Source: Odobenus rosmarus divergens
Lineage: Eukaryota; Chordata; Mammalia; Carnivora; Odobenidae
Assembly (NCBI RefSeq): GCF_000321225.1
Contig: NW_004450566.1
Location: 2,466,703-2,530,702 of the forward strand
DNA length: 64,000 nt
Reading direction: 5' to 3'
Of this stretch, positions 26,193 to 38,649 are shown in pieces. Position numbers and translations under genes: made by a program. Position 1 is the stretch's first letter, and every line of letters begins with the position of its first letter. The notes under the pieces were generated by a model, which did no database searches, was not told where the DNA came from, and worked only from the letters and a program-made list of their open reading frames with translations.

Positions 26193-26841
26193 CAGGCAAT
26201 CTTCATTATTTATGGAATCTGTACTTGCTAATTTGCCTAGTCACTAAAATTTATTTGTAACCCCAAAATCAAGACTTGCTGTGCTGTTGAGGTCACTCAG
26301 AGACATGTGCAGAGCAGCAAAAAACTGAATCATTTGATGGCCACATTCCTAACTGAAGTTGAACAAGGTGACACTCTGCCTTCTTGTTTCAGCTCTCATA
26401 CTATAAACAAGTGTTCTTTCTGCAGTCTATTTAGTGCCACATATGTTTCACATTTTTGTGCTTTCTGTTGGTCATTTCGCCGTTTAAAATAGCCCCCAAG
26501 TAAAGTAATACGGTTCTGTATAGTGTTTCTAAGCACAGGAAGACTTGATGTGATTTACACAGAAAGTATATGTGTGAGATAAATTTCTTTAAGGAGTGAG
26601 TTATAGAGCTGGTGGGCCATGAGTTCAATGTTAATGCATCAACAATGTATGTTAAGTAAGTTGTCTCTAAAAGGAAACACACATAAAAGAAAGTATGTAT
26701 TGGTCAATCATAACACTGATCAGTGTTGTGATCAGAGGCTCACAGGGATCTAACTTTGTTTCCCTTTGTTCACTATTCATTAATTCAGTGTTTGTGGCAA
26801 CTGGAGAGAACATCCCTACTGCAAATAATGAGAATCTTCTG
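26193..26841 (+). mobile_element. Tigger-like (TcMar) DNA transposon remnant, internally deleted
   Basis: The left end CAGGCAATCTTCATTATTTA and the complement of the right end (CAGAAGATTCTCATTATTTG) form imperfect terminal inverted repeats. TA follows the right end; the left side has TG where TA is expected. The interior (about 26420-26660) matches the 5' part of a Tigger transposase gene, including the segment for its DNA-binding helix-turn-helix region (GAGTTCAATGTTAATGCATC), but most of the catalytic part is missing and the frame is broken. Confidence 0.75.
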
Positions 26842-26843
26842 TA

Positions 26844-28004
26844 AGTACTTGTGGTCAGAATTAGTCTATGAATGATCAGATGATGGGTACAAGATGCCTT
26901 CAGTTGAGTGCCTCCTCCCACTCAACCAAGAGCTCTGCTAGGTTTACCTTCTATCCCTACCTCATTTTTGACCATTTGTTAACTTGGGGTCTCCTAATTG
27001 AAATCTGCAGCCTCCCTGGGGTTTCTATAAATACTCAAGTATATGTTTTCTTGTTCATCCCTGGGGCTCATTTCACTGGTTCTGAGGATTCCACTCCATC
27101 TATGGACTGCCTTACCAGGCCATTTCCATTAAAAATTATAAATACACAAAAATCTCATATAAGCCATTGATGAGGTTGGTGATATTGCTCAAGTTTGGGA
27201 GCTGTGGAACAAGACAGGATCACAGTTTAGGAAAACAAGCAACTTTTCAGTAAGCAATATGCTTTCATATTCTTGAGATATCCTTTATCCATACCACCAC
27301 TGGAGAACCTTCAGAGCTTAGTCCTCCTCCATCATTCCTTAGTGTCACAACACCATACTCCATATCTATTTCCCCTCAGGAGCAAAAAATGTATTTTATT
27401 GTCTCCTATAGAGAAGTTTACTATCCCATTATTTTGTCCTGGAGCAATATAAGTCATACCTTAAGAGTTTCATCATCTATACCAATGGCCTACCAAGGTC
27501 TTTTCCTGAACCAAAAGTAAAAGTTTTCTCCCTAATAGGAATTCTGTTGCCAGCTGTTGAATATGAGACTTAAAGAGGTTTAGTACCTTTTCAGTACCAT
27601 AGAGCCAGTACACGGTGGAGCCAGGATTGTAGCCCATACACTTGGACTCCACAGACTGTTATCTTAACCCCGAAATTCTAATGTGTCCTCTTCACAAATA
27701 CTATCCCTTCTTCCCCTTGACACCCTACCTTACATGTAAATACCAACTTCACCTTCTTCACCTTAATCTAAAGTTAGGAGGCCTGGCTTCATACAAGCAA
27801 GACTACATCATCTGGCATAAGCAAAACAATGGAAAAGAAAACTTAATGTATTTTCTGATAGACATAGAAAGGAACAAGCAAAAGAATATATAGAAGCATT
27901 GTGGTATGTAGTAGAGAGGATAGAAGAACTTGTACTGATTTCAGGGTCAAACTTGTGCAGTAGGATCATGCTTTGTAAACACCATCTACTCAAAGCACAT
28001 AGCA
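26844..28004. other. Intergenic, no gene recognised
   Basis: Unique sequence with a reverse MIR fragment at 27565-27670. Confidence 0.5.
27565..27670 (-). mobile_element. MIR fragment
   Basis: TTAAAGAGGTTTAGTACCTT and GGAGCCAGGATTGTAGCCCA, then a TCTTAACCCC end: reversed MIR including part of its tRNA-like head. Confidence 0.65.
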
Positions 28005-28019
28005 ATAATGGGTGAACTC

Positions 28020-28187
28020 TTTTTTAAGAGGGGGGAGGGGTAAAGGGAGAGGGAGAGAGAGAATCTTAAGCAGGCTCCATGCCCAGTATGGAGCCCAACA
28101 TGGGACTCAAACGTACAACCTTTCGATCACAACCTGAGCCAAAATCAAGAGTCGGGTGCTTAACCAACTGAGCCACCCAGGTGCCCC
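28020..28187 (-). mobile_element. SINEC, older subfamily, reverse orientation
   Basis: GA-rich body and head complement TGAGCCACCCAGGTGCCCC. An imperfect duplication (AATAATGG(G)TGA) lies at about 28007-28018 and 28189-28199. Confidence 0.9.
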
Positions 28188-28599
28188 TAATAATGGTGAA
28201 ATATTAAAAGAAACCAAAAAAAAATTGCATTTAGATTCATGTAAAAGATAATATCCATACTATCCAAAGAGTAGATAGGGTCTGAAGTGTCAAGTGTTTT
28301 GCCATCCATGTCAGAAGGGAGCAGTTGCCACTGGGAATTTGACTCCTGTGGAGGAAGGGATGCTGAAAGTGTTTCATGCAAGATGGGGACAGTAGTGTCA
28401 CTGCCTAACATCAGGGCCTTATGTGAGTTCTCTCACATGTAAAAGGAAGCTAAGAGAAAAGGTGGCAGACTTGCTGATGGGGACTTTAGCTTTGTCAGTA
28501 ACAGTGAGCCTAAGGAAAAAACAACCTTGGTGCTAGAAGCTAAGCTAAACTGCTTACTGGGTCTTCCATACTCCTACATATCAGTGGAGTAGTTTACTA

Positions 28600-31500
28600 G
28601 TTTTCGACTGGGGGCCCAGAGAACTAAGTGGAAGCAACCATAAAACAGTCGGTACAGGGGTTTAAAGAAAACAAAAAAACAAACAAAAGCATTCAAAATA
28701 AGCCTGCAAATTCTAAAAGACAGAGAGAGAGAGAAGCTGAAAGCAAAACAAAAACCATGAGGAAAACAGATTACCCTGGAGGTGGAATTTATTTTATAAA
28801 ACATAAAAATGAGCTTGAAATTATGTATGGAGGATTTCAAAAAGAGATGAAGGGACAACATCCATTTAGAGATGACAAGACATCATGAAACCAATATAGG
28901 CAGAAAGGATATAAGAACAAGTTGATATTTAAAAAGATTATGTGGGTATGTAAGCTCATACCACACCTTATTTTCTTGCAAGTAATAACTCTAAACTCTG
29001 AATAAAATACAAAAAGCGACAAGCTGAAGGCACCAGAGAGAGAACCAAAGTAAGGCTTGAGATCCCCATTTTTTTACAACTTTTAGCCCAAAAGCAGGTA
29101 GAAGTTGATGCTGTACAAGGTGGCTAAGAATCCAGTAGGAAAAAACACAGTCTCTTTCACCTGAAGAACCAAAGGACAGAGTTCAAAGAAATCACAAACA
29201 GTGGAGAGTTGGGGCGCCTGGGTGGCTCAGTTGGTTAAGCGACTGCCTTCGGCTCAGGTCATGATCCTGGAGTCCCAGGATCGAGTCCCGCATCGGGCTC
29301 CCTGCTCCACGGGAAGCCTGCTTCTCCCTCTCCCACTCCTCCTGCTTGTGTTCCCTCTCTTGCTGTCTCTATCTCTGTAAAGTAAATAAAAAAAATCTAA
29401 AAAAAAAAAAAAAAACAGTGGAGAGTTGGGAGGAGGATAAGTCTGTGAAAAAGAAACCAGACAAGGAAATCCCCAAATTTTGTATATACTCTGCACAAAT
29501 CTCTGCCTAATTCCTGAACCATGCATGCATGCATTGCACAGACTCCACTAAAGATAAAAGAACCCAAATAAGAGTTTAGCTGCTTCCCAGCAGTCAGTTT
29601 GCATTTTAAATCCAACCAAATTAATGTCTGCTAAAATACAAAAGTCAACACTCTTTGGAGGAATATAACGGAGTTTCCACAACATAACATTTCACAATAT
29701 CTAGGATAAAATCCAAAATTACTCAACCAGGAAAATACAATCCATTTTCAAGAGAAAAGTATAATAAACAGTGATCAGTCCTTGATGATCATAAATTGGA
29801 AGTAGCAGACAAGGATTTTAAAGCAGATACTATAACTATGCTCAAGTACATAAAAGAAAATATGTACACAATAATTAAATTTCAGCAGAGAAATATATTA
29901 AAAGATGGAAATTCTAGAACTGAAAAATATTATATCTAAAATTTTTAAAAAATACATTTGGATGGATTTAATAGCAGAATGAAGATGACAGAAGCAAGTC
30001 AAAGAACTTGAAGTTAGGTCAACAGAAATAATTCAACATGAAGAACAAAAGACAAAATTGAAAAAATATAAACAAAAACACAACATTGAAAAAAAAAAAA
30101 GAACTTCAGGGACCTGTTAGACAATATGAAAAGGCCTCACAGATATACACAGAAGGGCAGTCACAGCAACAGACAAGCAAATAAAACAGAAAAAAAAATA
30201 TTTGAATAAAAATTACTGAAAATTTACCAAGTTTGGTAAAAATTTAAAATTATAGGTTCAGAAGTCTCAAAGATCCCAAGCAGGGCTCCTATGAAGAAAA
30301 CTATATATGAGTACATGATACTCAAACTGCTGAAAACCAAAGATGACAAGTAAATCTTGAAAGTAGCCAGAGGAAATTGACACATTACATGTAGGGCAAG
30401 AAAAATTAGAACTGCCATTAACTTATTAAAGCTTCTGACAGCCAGAAGATGGTGAAACAACATCTTTAAAAGCTGCAGGGGAAAACATAACTGTCAACTC
30501 AGTATACCATATCTAGTGAAAATGTCCCCAAATATGAAGGCAAAATAAGGACATTTTCATATAAAAGAAAACAAAACAAAAAAGATATTACCAGCAGGCC
30601 TGTACTACAAGAAGTAGTAAAAGAAGTTTTTCAGGTAGAAGAGAAATGATAGCAGATAGAAACTTAAATCTTCAGATAGGAATGAAGAATATAAGAAATG
30701 GTAAATATCTGGGTAAACGTAAGAGTACTATTTCCTTTTAATATCTTTAAAACTCAGGATTATTTAAAACAAAAATTACAGCAATGTGGTTTCAAAAGTA
30801 TAATGAAATATATATGACAACTGTAGCATAAACAACAGGGGTAAATAAACCTATAGTATTGAAAGCTTTCTTCATTTCATGTGAAGTGGTATAATATTAA
30901 TTCTGAGGAGATTATGAAAAATTAAGGATGTAATTATAGAGCACCCATTAAAAGAAATAATGCAAAATTACAAATGTGAAAAATAGATAAATTAAGATGG
31001 AATTCCAAAAAATATTCAAAAGATCCCATTTAAGGCAGAAAAGGAGGGACAGAGAAACAAACAAACAAACAAAAAAAGCAGAAGGAACCAACAAAAAACA
31101 AATAACAAAACGGCACACCTAAATCTACCATAACAGTAATTTCATTAATTCGTAAGGTACTAAAAAATGTCAGGGATTTTCAGAATGGATTAAAAAATCA
31201 TAGGCACTCTAAAGGGATGCACATTATACTAAAAAATAAAGATAAAAAGTAAGATGTAAAAGTGGAAAATGAAAGTAAATGAATGGAAAAAGATGTACCA
31301 TGCAAACAGTATGCCTAAGAAGGCTGAAGTGTCTATAGTATCAGATAAAAGAGAAAACAAGAAAAAGACTATTACAATAGCTAAAGAGGAAAGGAAATTT
31401 TGTGATGATAAAGGGCTTAATTCATTAGAAAGACACAATAACAGTCCTTCAAAATATATAAAGCAAAAACTGACAGAATGGAAAGGAGAAATAGAAAATT

Positions 31501-31600
31501 GCACCATCTTAGTTGGAAATTTTAATACCCCTCTTAGTCATTGCTATACCAACTAGACAGAAAAAATAAAATATCAATTTAGAATTTTTTACATAGTTTA
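28600..31600 (+). mobile_element. Old L1M LINE: 5' region, ORF1 remnant and start of ORF2, interrupted by a SINE
   Basis: From about 29.62 kb the sequence follows an old L1M in order: the ORF1 region (GAACTTGAAGTTAGGTCAAC near 30.01 kb; AAACTGCTGAAAACCAAAGA near 30.33 kb), the ORF1-ORF2 spacer (ACTGTCAACTCAGTATACCA near 30.49 kb) and the endonuclease start of ORF2 at about 31.1-31.56 kb. In 31269-31556 the frame shows KMYHANS and an LVGNFNTPLS motif, in which the catalytic Asp of the usual GDFNT is Asn. ORF1 is destroyed by stops. 28600-29200 is only tentatively assigned. A SINE sits at 29213-29414. Confidence 0.72.
29213..29414 (+). mobile_element. SINEC, younger subfamily, inside the old L1
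   Basis: The head overlaps GGGGCGCCTGGGTGGCTCAG. A 16-base perfect duplication AACAGTGGAGAGTTGG is at 29197-29212 and 29415-29430. Confidence 0.96.
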
Positions 31601-32383
31601 AACCAACGTTTAGTAGTGAAAGTAACAAAAAAACTTTTTGGACATTCAAGACTCTGAGAGCTTACCATCCATGTACCTGCACTAAAAGAACTATTAAAAG
31701 GGTGCCTGGGTGGCTCAGTTGGTTAAGCGACTGCCTTCGGCTCAGGTCATGATCCTGGAGTCCCAGGATCGAGTCCCACATCGGGCTTCCTGCTTTTCCC
31801 TCTGACCCTCTGACCCTCTTCCCTCTCGTGCTTTCTATCTCTCATTCTCTCTCTCTCTGAAATAAAATCTTTAAAAAAAAAAAAACTATTAAAGGATATA
31901 CATAACCAAAAGAAATACAAACCACAGAGGTTGATAAAATGTCAGCTATTTTAATAATATTAAAATAAAAATACAAAATCTGTAGGATTAATATGGTAAA
32001 AATAAAAATCTAAATAGTAATAAGATTGCAGAAGGATTCCCAGTGCATACTTAGAGCATATTAATACCTTTTCATGCTTAGGAAAAGAATAGAAATACTG
32101 AATAATGGAAGCCCTGTTTAGGAGAAGTTATAATTAAAAATGTATCTTTATATTTTAAGAGTAACACTAAAACAATAAAAACAGAAGTTATAGCTTTTGA
32201 ATGATTAAAAAAAGAAAATTTCATCAATTTAAAAGAAAAAGAACAATAACCACAAAACACAAAGTTAAGGTAGTAGAAATAAGCCCAATACATGAATTGC
32301 CACCAAAAAAACTGCAATATTTCTAATTATAGTAATTATCAATTGATTTTTCTTTAATTCCAAGTTATAATCTGCTTTCAAAA
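31601..32383 (+). mobile_element. Second old L1M/HAL1-like fragment with a SINE inside
   Basis: CTGCACTAAAAGAACTATTA is the same ORF1-spacer motif type seen in L1M and HAL1, so this is a separate old fragment rather than a continuation of ORF2. Highly diverged and A-rich; borders are approximate. Confidence 0.45.
31700..31883 (+). mobile_element. SINEC, CTGACCCTCTTCCC-type subfamily
   Basis: Head GGTGCCTGGGTGGCTCAGTT and CTCTGACCCTCTTCCCTCTC body. Part of the middle (CTCAGC..GGGAGTCTG) is deleted and CTCTGACC is repeated. The duplication AACTATTAAA is at 31689-31698 and 31884-31893. Confidence 0.93.
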
Positions 32384-32592
32384 AACCAAACTAAAACAAA
32401 GAACAAACTGAGGGTTGTTGGAGGGGAGGTGGGTGAGGGGATGGGTAACTGGGTGATGGGCATTAAGGAGGGTGCTTGATGTAATGAGAATTGGGTGTTA
32501 TATGCACCTGATGAATCATTAAATTCTACCCCAGAAACTAATACTACACTACGTGTGAACTAATTTGAATTTAAACAAATTTTGAAAAAAAA
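32384..32592 (+). mobile_element. Carnivore L1 3' end (5'-truncated)
   Basis: GGGTTGTTGGAGGGGAGGTG, GTAACTGGGTGATGGGCATT and AACTAATACTACACTACGTG with an A-tail: the sense form of the L1 3' untranslated region whose complement is at 33.76 kb. Confidence 0.88.
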
Positions 32593-32609
32593 AATACTAG
32601 TCTTGTAAA

Positions 32610-32773
32610 AAGCTTGAGTAACAATATCATCAGTCAAAATAAGGTCAAAGGTCGTTAGCCAAGAGGAAGAAATCTATACAATAATAAAAGAAATAATCCA
32701 CCAAGAAGAAATAATATTCATGAATTGTATGCACCTAATAGCATAGGTATAAACATAAAAAGCAAAAACTTTT
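32610..32773 (+). mobile_element. Old L1 ORF2 endonuclease-region fragment
   Basis: AAATAATCCACCAAGAAGAA and TGTATGCACCTAATAGCATA are L1 endonuclease-coding sequence. The piece is cut by the following SINE. Confidence 0.55.
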
Positions 32774-32974
32774 TTTTAAAAGATTTTATTCATTTATTTG
32801 TCAGAGAGAGGGGGAGAGAGAGAGAGCACAAGCAAGGGGAGCTGCAGGCAGAGGGAGAGGGAGAAGCAGGCTCCCTGAGCAGGGAGCCAGATGCGGGACT
32901 TGATCCCAGGACCTGAGATCATGACCTAAGCCAAAGGCAGCAGCTTAACCAACTGAGCCACCCAGGCATCCCAA
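32774..32974 (-). mobile_element. SINEC, reverse orientation, inside the L1 fragment
   Basis: AAGATTTTATTCATTTATTT start, GA-rich body and head complement TGAGCCACCCAGGCATCCC. The duplication CAAAAACTTTT is at 32763-32773 and after the head at about 32975. Confidence 0.93.
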
Positions 32975-32984
32975 CAAAAACTTT

Positions 32985-33708
32985 TAATTACCTTTATTAG
33001 GAACATAACATCAAGAACTTTTTTCTACTGCTTCCCAGGGAACTGACTAATTAAGAGACTACAGATCAATCAGTTAAAATCTGTTCCCTCTTGGTGAAAT
33101 GGTGGTATTCATGCTTGTCTTATCAAACTCAATGCTTTTGTTTTAACTAGATAAAGCTTAATAGACAAATATATAATAACATACATATATACGTACGTAA
33201 GTATGTATGTGTGTATGTATATTTATACATATAGATAATAACAGACACAAAATGAGAAGAAAAAAGGAGAAACAAAAGATGCCCCACAAAAAATCAGTTA
33301 TCATCAGGCACAGAGGCCTACACAAAAGGAAATGGATCAATGAGGGGATCAATGAGGGGGGAGGATAAGGAACTATAAAAGTCATGATGAATATTAGAGA
33401 GAAGGAAAGAAGGAACTAATTTCAAAGATCTGGATCCAGGGAACTACAAATAATAATTAAGATAAACAGAAAATACATTTCCTTTGAGAACTTGCATTAT
33501 TTAAGTCATATAGTAAATAAGTCACATTCTTGACTATTTCATAAGTGAACAGGTTATCAACATTAAAGCAAAGTCATTGGCTCTAAAGTGTCTCCTGAAG
33601 TCTCTTTAAAAAAAACAAATATATATATATACACATATATATATATGATTGCATTTCATCAAGAGATCATGTCACAAGGTATTTGCTTTAATGGAAGCTT
33701 TTTTTAGT
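32985..33708. other. Intergenic, AT-rich, no gene recognised
   Basis: Unique sequence with a TATG/CATA-rich stretch at 33176-33235 and a short (AT)n/(CA)n patch at 33620-33648. Confidence 0.5.
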
Positions 33709-36700
33709 TGCTTTTTGTGTGTTTTTTTTAGTTTTTATTTTTTCCAGCTTTTTTATTTTAAATTCAATTAATTAACATATAGTGTATTATTAGTTTCAGA
33801 GATAGAGTTCCTAATTCATCAGTTTTCTATAACACCCAGTGCTTATTACATCATGCGCCCTCCTAAATGTCCATCACCCAGTTACCCCATCCCCCTACCC
33901 GCCTCCCCTCCAGCAACCCTCAGTTCATTTCCTATGATTAAGAGTCTTTTATGGTTTGTCTCCCTCTCTGATTTTGTCTTGTTTTATTTTTCCTTCCCTT
34001 CCACTATGATCCTCTGTTTTGTTTCATAATTCCACATATGAGAGAGATCATATGATAATTGTCTTTCTCTGATTGACTTATTTCACTTAGCACAATACCC
34101 TCTAGTTCCATCCACGTCATTGCAAATGGCAAGATTTCATTTTTTGATAGATGTGTAATATTCCATTGTATATATATACACTACATCTTCTTTATCCATT
34201 CATCTGTTGATGGACATCTGCACTTTTTCCTTAGTTTGGCTATTGTGGACATTGCTGCTATAAACATTGGGGTGCACGTGCCCCTTTGGATCACTACATT
34301 TGTATCTTTGGGGTAAATAACTAGTAGTGCAATTGCTGGATCGTATGGTAGCTCTATTTTCAACTGTTTGAGGAACCTCCATACTGTTTTCCAGAGTGGC
34401 TGCACCAGCTTGCATTCCCACCAACAGTGTAGGAGGGTTCCCCTTTCTCTGCATCCTCGCCAACGTCTGTCATTTCCTGACTTGTTAATTTTAGCCATTC
34501 TGACTGGTGTGAGGTAGTATCTCATTTTGGTTTAGATTTGTGTTTCCCTGATGCCGAGTGATGTGGACCATTTTTTCATTTATCTGTTGGCCATTTAAAT
34601 GTCTTCTTTGCAGAAATGTCTGTTCATGTCTTCCATCCATTTCTTGATCGAATTATTTGTTCTTTGGGTGTTGAGTTTGAGAAGTTCTTTATAGATTTTG
34701 GATACTAGCCCTTTATCTGATATGTCATTTGCAAATATTTCTCCCATTCTGTCAGTTGTCTTTTGGTTTTATTGACAGTTTCCTTTGCTGTGCAAAAGCT
34801 TTTTATCTTGATGAAGTCCCAATAGCTCATTTTTGCCTTTGTTTCCCTTGCTTTTAGAGACATGTCTAGCAAGAAGTTGCTGTGGCTGAGGTCACAGAGG
34901 TTGCTACCTGTATTCCCCTCTAGAAGTTAGATGGATTCCTGTCTCACATTGAGGTCTTTCATCCATTTTGAGTCTGTATTTGGTATTGTGTAAGATAATG
35001 GTCCAGTTTCATTCTTCTGCATGTGGCTGTCCAATTTTCCCACCACTGGTTAAAGAGACTGTCTTTTTTTTCCATTGGATATTCTTTCCTGCTATGTCAA
35101 AGATTAGTTGAGCATAGAGTTGAGGGTCCATTTCTGAGGTCTCTATTCTGTTCCATTGATCTGTGTCTGTTTTTGTGCCAATACAATGCTATCTTGATGA
35201 TCACAGCTTTGTGATATAGCTTGAAGTTAGGCATTGTGATGTCCCCAGCTTTGGTTTTCTTTTTCCACATTTCCCTGGGTCTTTTCTGGTTCCATACAAA
35301 TTTTAGGATTGTTTGTTCCAGCTCTTTGAAAAATGTTGATGGTATTTTGATAGGGATTACATTGAAAGTGTAGATTGCTCTGGGCAACATAGACATTTTC
35401 ACAATGTTTATTCTTCCAATCCATGAGCATGGAATGTTTCTCCATTTCTTTGTGTCTTTCTCAATTTCTTTCATAAGTGTTCTGTTGTTTCTAGAGTATA
35501 GATCCTTTACCTCTTTGGGTAGGTTTATTCTAGGTATCTTATGGTTTTTGATGCTATTGTAAATGGAATCAATTCTTTAATTTCTCTTTCTTCAGTCACA
35601 TTGTTGGTGTATAGAAATGCAACTGATTTCTGTGCATTGATTTTGTATCCTGCCACATTGCTGAATTGCTGTATGAATTCTAGTAATTTGGGGGTGGAGT
35701 CTTTTGGGTTTTCCACATAAAGTATCATGTCATCTGCGAAGAGAGAGAGTTTGACTTCTTCTTTGCCAGTTTGAATGCCTTTTATTTCTTTTTGTTGTCT
35801 GATTGCTGAGGCTAGGACTTCTAGTACTATGTTGAGCAAAAGTGGTGAGAGTAGGTACATCCCTGTCATGTTCCTGATCTTAAGGGAAAAGCTCTGTTTT
35901 TCCCCATTGAGAATGATATTCGCTATGGACTTTTCATAGATGGCTTTTATGATATTGAGGTATGTTCCCTCTATCCCTATATTTTGAAGAGTTTTAATCA
36001 AGAAAGTATGCTGTATTTTGTCAAATGCTTTTTCTGCATCAATTGGGAGGATCATATGGTTCTTGTCTCTTCTTTTGTTAATGCGATCTATCATGTTGAT
36101 TGATTTGTGAATGTTGAACCATCCTTGAATCCCAGGAATAAACCCCACCTGGTCATGGTGAATAATCCTTTTAATGTACTGTTTGATCCTATTGGCTAGT
36201 ATCTTGTTGAGTATTTTGACATCCATGTTCATCAGGGATATTGGTCTATAATTCTCCTTTTTGATGGGGTCTTTGTCTGGTTTTGGGATCAGGGTAATTC
36301 TGGCCTCCTAGAACAAGTTTGGAAGTTTCCCTTCCATTTCTATTTTTTTGGAAGAGCTTCAGTAGAATAGGTATGATTTCTTCTTTAAATGTTTGGTAGA
36401 ATTCCCCTGGGAAGCCATCTAGCCCTGGGCTCTTATTTTTTGGGAGGTTTTTTATTACTGTTTCAATTTCCTTGCTGGTTATTGGTCTATTCAAATTGTC
36501 TATTTCTTTCTATTTCAGTCTTGGTAGTTTATAACTGTCCAGGAATGCATAGTTTCTTTCTTCCAGATATCCTAGTTTGTTGGCATATAGCTGCTGTTAA
36601 TAAGTTCTAATAATTTTCTCTATTTCCTTGGTATTGGTCATGATCTCTCCCCTTTCATTCATGACTTTATTAATTTGGGTCCTTTCTCTTTTCTTTTGGA

Positions 36701-37170
36701 TAAATCTGGCCAAAGGTTTATCGATCTTATTAATTCTTTCAAAGAGCCAGCTTCTAGTTTCGTTGATCTGTTCTACTGTTCTTCTAGTTTCTATTTCGTT
36801 GATTTCTGCTCTAATTTTTATTATTTATCTTCTCCTGCTTGGTTTAGGCTTTATTTACCATTTTTTCTCCAGATCCTTTAGGTGCAAAGTTAGCTTGTGC
36901 ATTTGAGATTTTTCTAACTTTTTGAGAGAGGCTTGGATGGCTATGTACTTCCCTTTAAGGACCACCTTTGCAGTACCCCGTATGTTCTGAACCGATATGT
37001 TTTTCATTTTCATTGGTTTGCATGAATTTCCCCATTGAGAATAATATTCGCCGTGGGCTTTTCATATATGGCTTTTATGATATTGAGGTATGTTCCCTCG
37101 ATCCCTACACTGTAAAAAGTTTTAATCAAAAAAGGATGCTGTACTTTGTCAAATGCTTTTTCTGCATCTA
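33709..37170 (-). mobile_element. Carnivore L1 LINE, 5'-truncated, with disabled ORF2
   Basis: Read on the - strand, the 3' tail and 3' untranslated region lie at about 33.71-34.17 kb. The C-terminal part of ORF2 is at 34181-34525 (TLLHCWW and [12 protein letters not shown] blocks). A middle segment is at 35097-35474 ([15 protein letters not shown]). The reverse transcriptase is at 35525-36232, with the catalytic FADDMILY motif intact, and its upstream part at 36246-36494 ([15 protein letters not shown]). These pieces lie in different frames or are separated by stops, so ORF2 is dead. Endonuclease, ORF1 and the 5' untranslated region are missing. The 5'-most 142 bases (37027-37168) repeat part of the reverse transcriptase in the same orientation. 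Confidence 0.92.
37027..37168 (-). repeat. Repeated reverse-transcriptase segment at the 5' end of the L1
   Basis: Same order and orientation as 35899-36041, with roughly one difference per ten bases by eye. Either a second L1 fragment or the product of a template switch during insertion. Confidence 0.85.
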
Positions 37171-37619
37171 TGCTTTTTTTAAATTTTTAAGACAAAATAA
37201 TCTGCATCACAAAAATATGTAAAATCTGAAAATTTATATGACAGATTTTTTTTAATTAGATACTTGAAGAACAAAGGAGTTAAAATAGTAATGCAGTTCA
37301 TGATGAAGGTTGTTGAGTTCCTTCCCATTACTTTGACCTGTAACTAATGTGTGTGACATTGCTTGAAGCTAAGAGATAAACTTCATGAATTCCCAATGTC
37401 CTCTTTGCCTTTGGGAAAGTAATGTCCACTGAAATACTCTTCAATGAAAAGCAGTTGTCTGGAAAGCCAAGAACTAGTACAAAACAAGCTAAAAAGAGCA
37501 GGTTCCTGTCTTCCATAACCCTGCTATCCAAGGTAGACAATACTGATGAGGCCAGAAGATTAAATTATGTCAACAAAATACAAGAAAATGTAAGTTAGTT
37601 ATTTAGAGATAAGAGAGAT

Positions 37620-37745
37620 TGTTTTCTTGCCTCTGAACTGCTTGAAAGTAGGATCCATGTCTTTTTCAGCTGTTTTTCCAGGGACTAACACAAGGCCAGG
37701 CATAAAACAGGTACTCAGTGACCGATTGTTAAATGGAATTGAATT
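37620..37745 (+). mobile_element. L2 3'-end fragment
   Basis: GAAAGTAGGATCCATGTCTT through AACAGGTACTCAGTGACCGA and TTGTTAAATG follows the L2 3' end. Confidence 0.6.
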
Positions 37746-38394
37746 AAGAAGGCATTGGTGCCTTTAACTGGATCTGAAATGAAAAGGGAACACGAGAAAA
37801 GCCAACATGTACGGAGAACAATGCCTTTGGTAAAGGGCTGTTTTTACCCCCCAGCGCCTACTCATGTTTCTCCTGGTAAGAGTGCCCTGATGTAGTTCCC
37901 CTCCCTCTCAGCACATGGGTTCCAGGTGAGCCTCCACAGATAGCTTAAGGATAGTGTGCAACACAGACCGAAGCCAGTTGGCATGGCACATCACCCTGGG
38001 CAATAACAATTAGTTCAGTGATGGGCACCTGACCCAATTAGAGACAAAAATAATTTTAAGAATCAGGGGTCAGAGGTACTCACTCTTTTGCATAAGGGAT
38101 TTGAAGACCAGACCACAAAAGATTAACAGCTGCTGCTGATCACAAGGGGAGAGCCCTCTTAGGACCAAAGTCAACCAAAACAATGCAGACATGAGAGAAA
38201 GAGAAACCCCAGCTCTGGCTGGCATTGGTTGAGCCCCTGAATCCAGCTAGACCATGTGTCTGCCCCACAGTGCTATTTTGACACACAGCTTTCAGCAAAG
38301 TAAGGGGAACCTTAGGATTTTTCCCCCATATTACACACAGTCTTTAATTTTCTCTGCTCTTGTCAGTTCTTACTGATACACCCCTTCCTCTTTT

Positions 38395-38635
38395 GCTCCC
38401 TCATCTATGAATGATTCCTGGTCCTCACAACCATCCGCCTTTTTTTCTATGAGTCTGCTCATTCTACCTTTTTCCAAATACTTGAATTTATGTTCCAGAA
38501 TTGTCTTATTTGTGTGTAGGCCTGTTTCCCTTCTGAAATATGAGCTCTCCCGGGCAAGGGATTATGTTTTATCCATTTCATATTCATAGAGCCTACACAG
38601 TTTAATTTCTGGAACATAGTAGGTACTCAAAGTAA
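38395..38635 (+). mobile_element. L2 3'-end fragment
   Basis: AATATGAGCTCTCCCGGGCA through GGAACATAGTAGGTACTCAA matches the L2 3' end. Confidence 0.6.
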
Positions 38636-38649
38636 TTGTAGAGAGAGTG

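Noticed and set aside
37750..38330. GC-richer block as a possible exon or LTR
   Set aside because: It looks like an old interspersed element, but I could not name a family and no frame is open enough to argue for coding.
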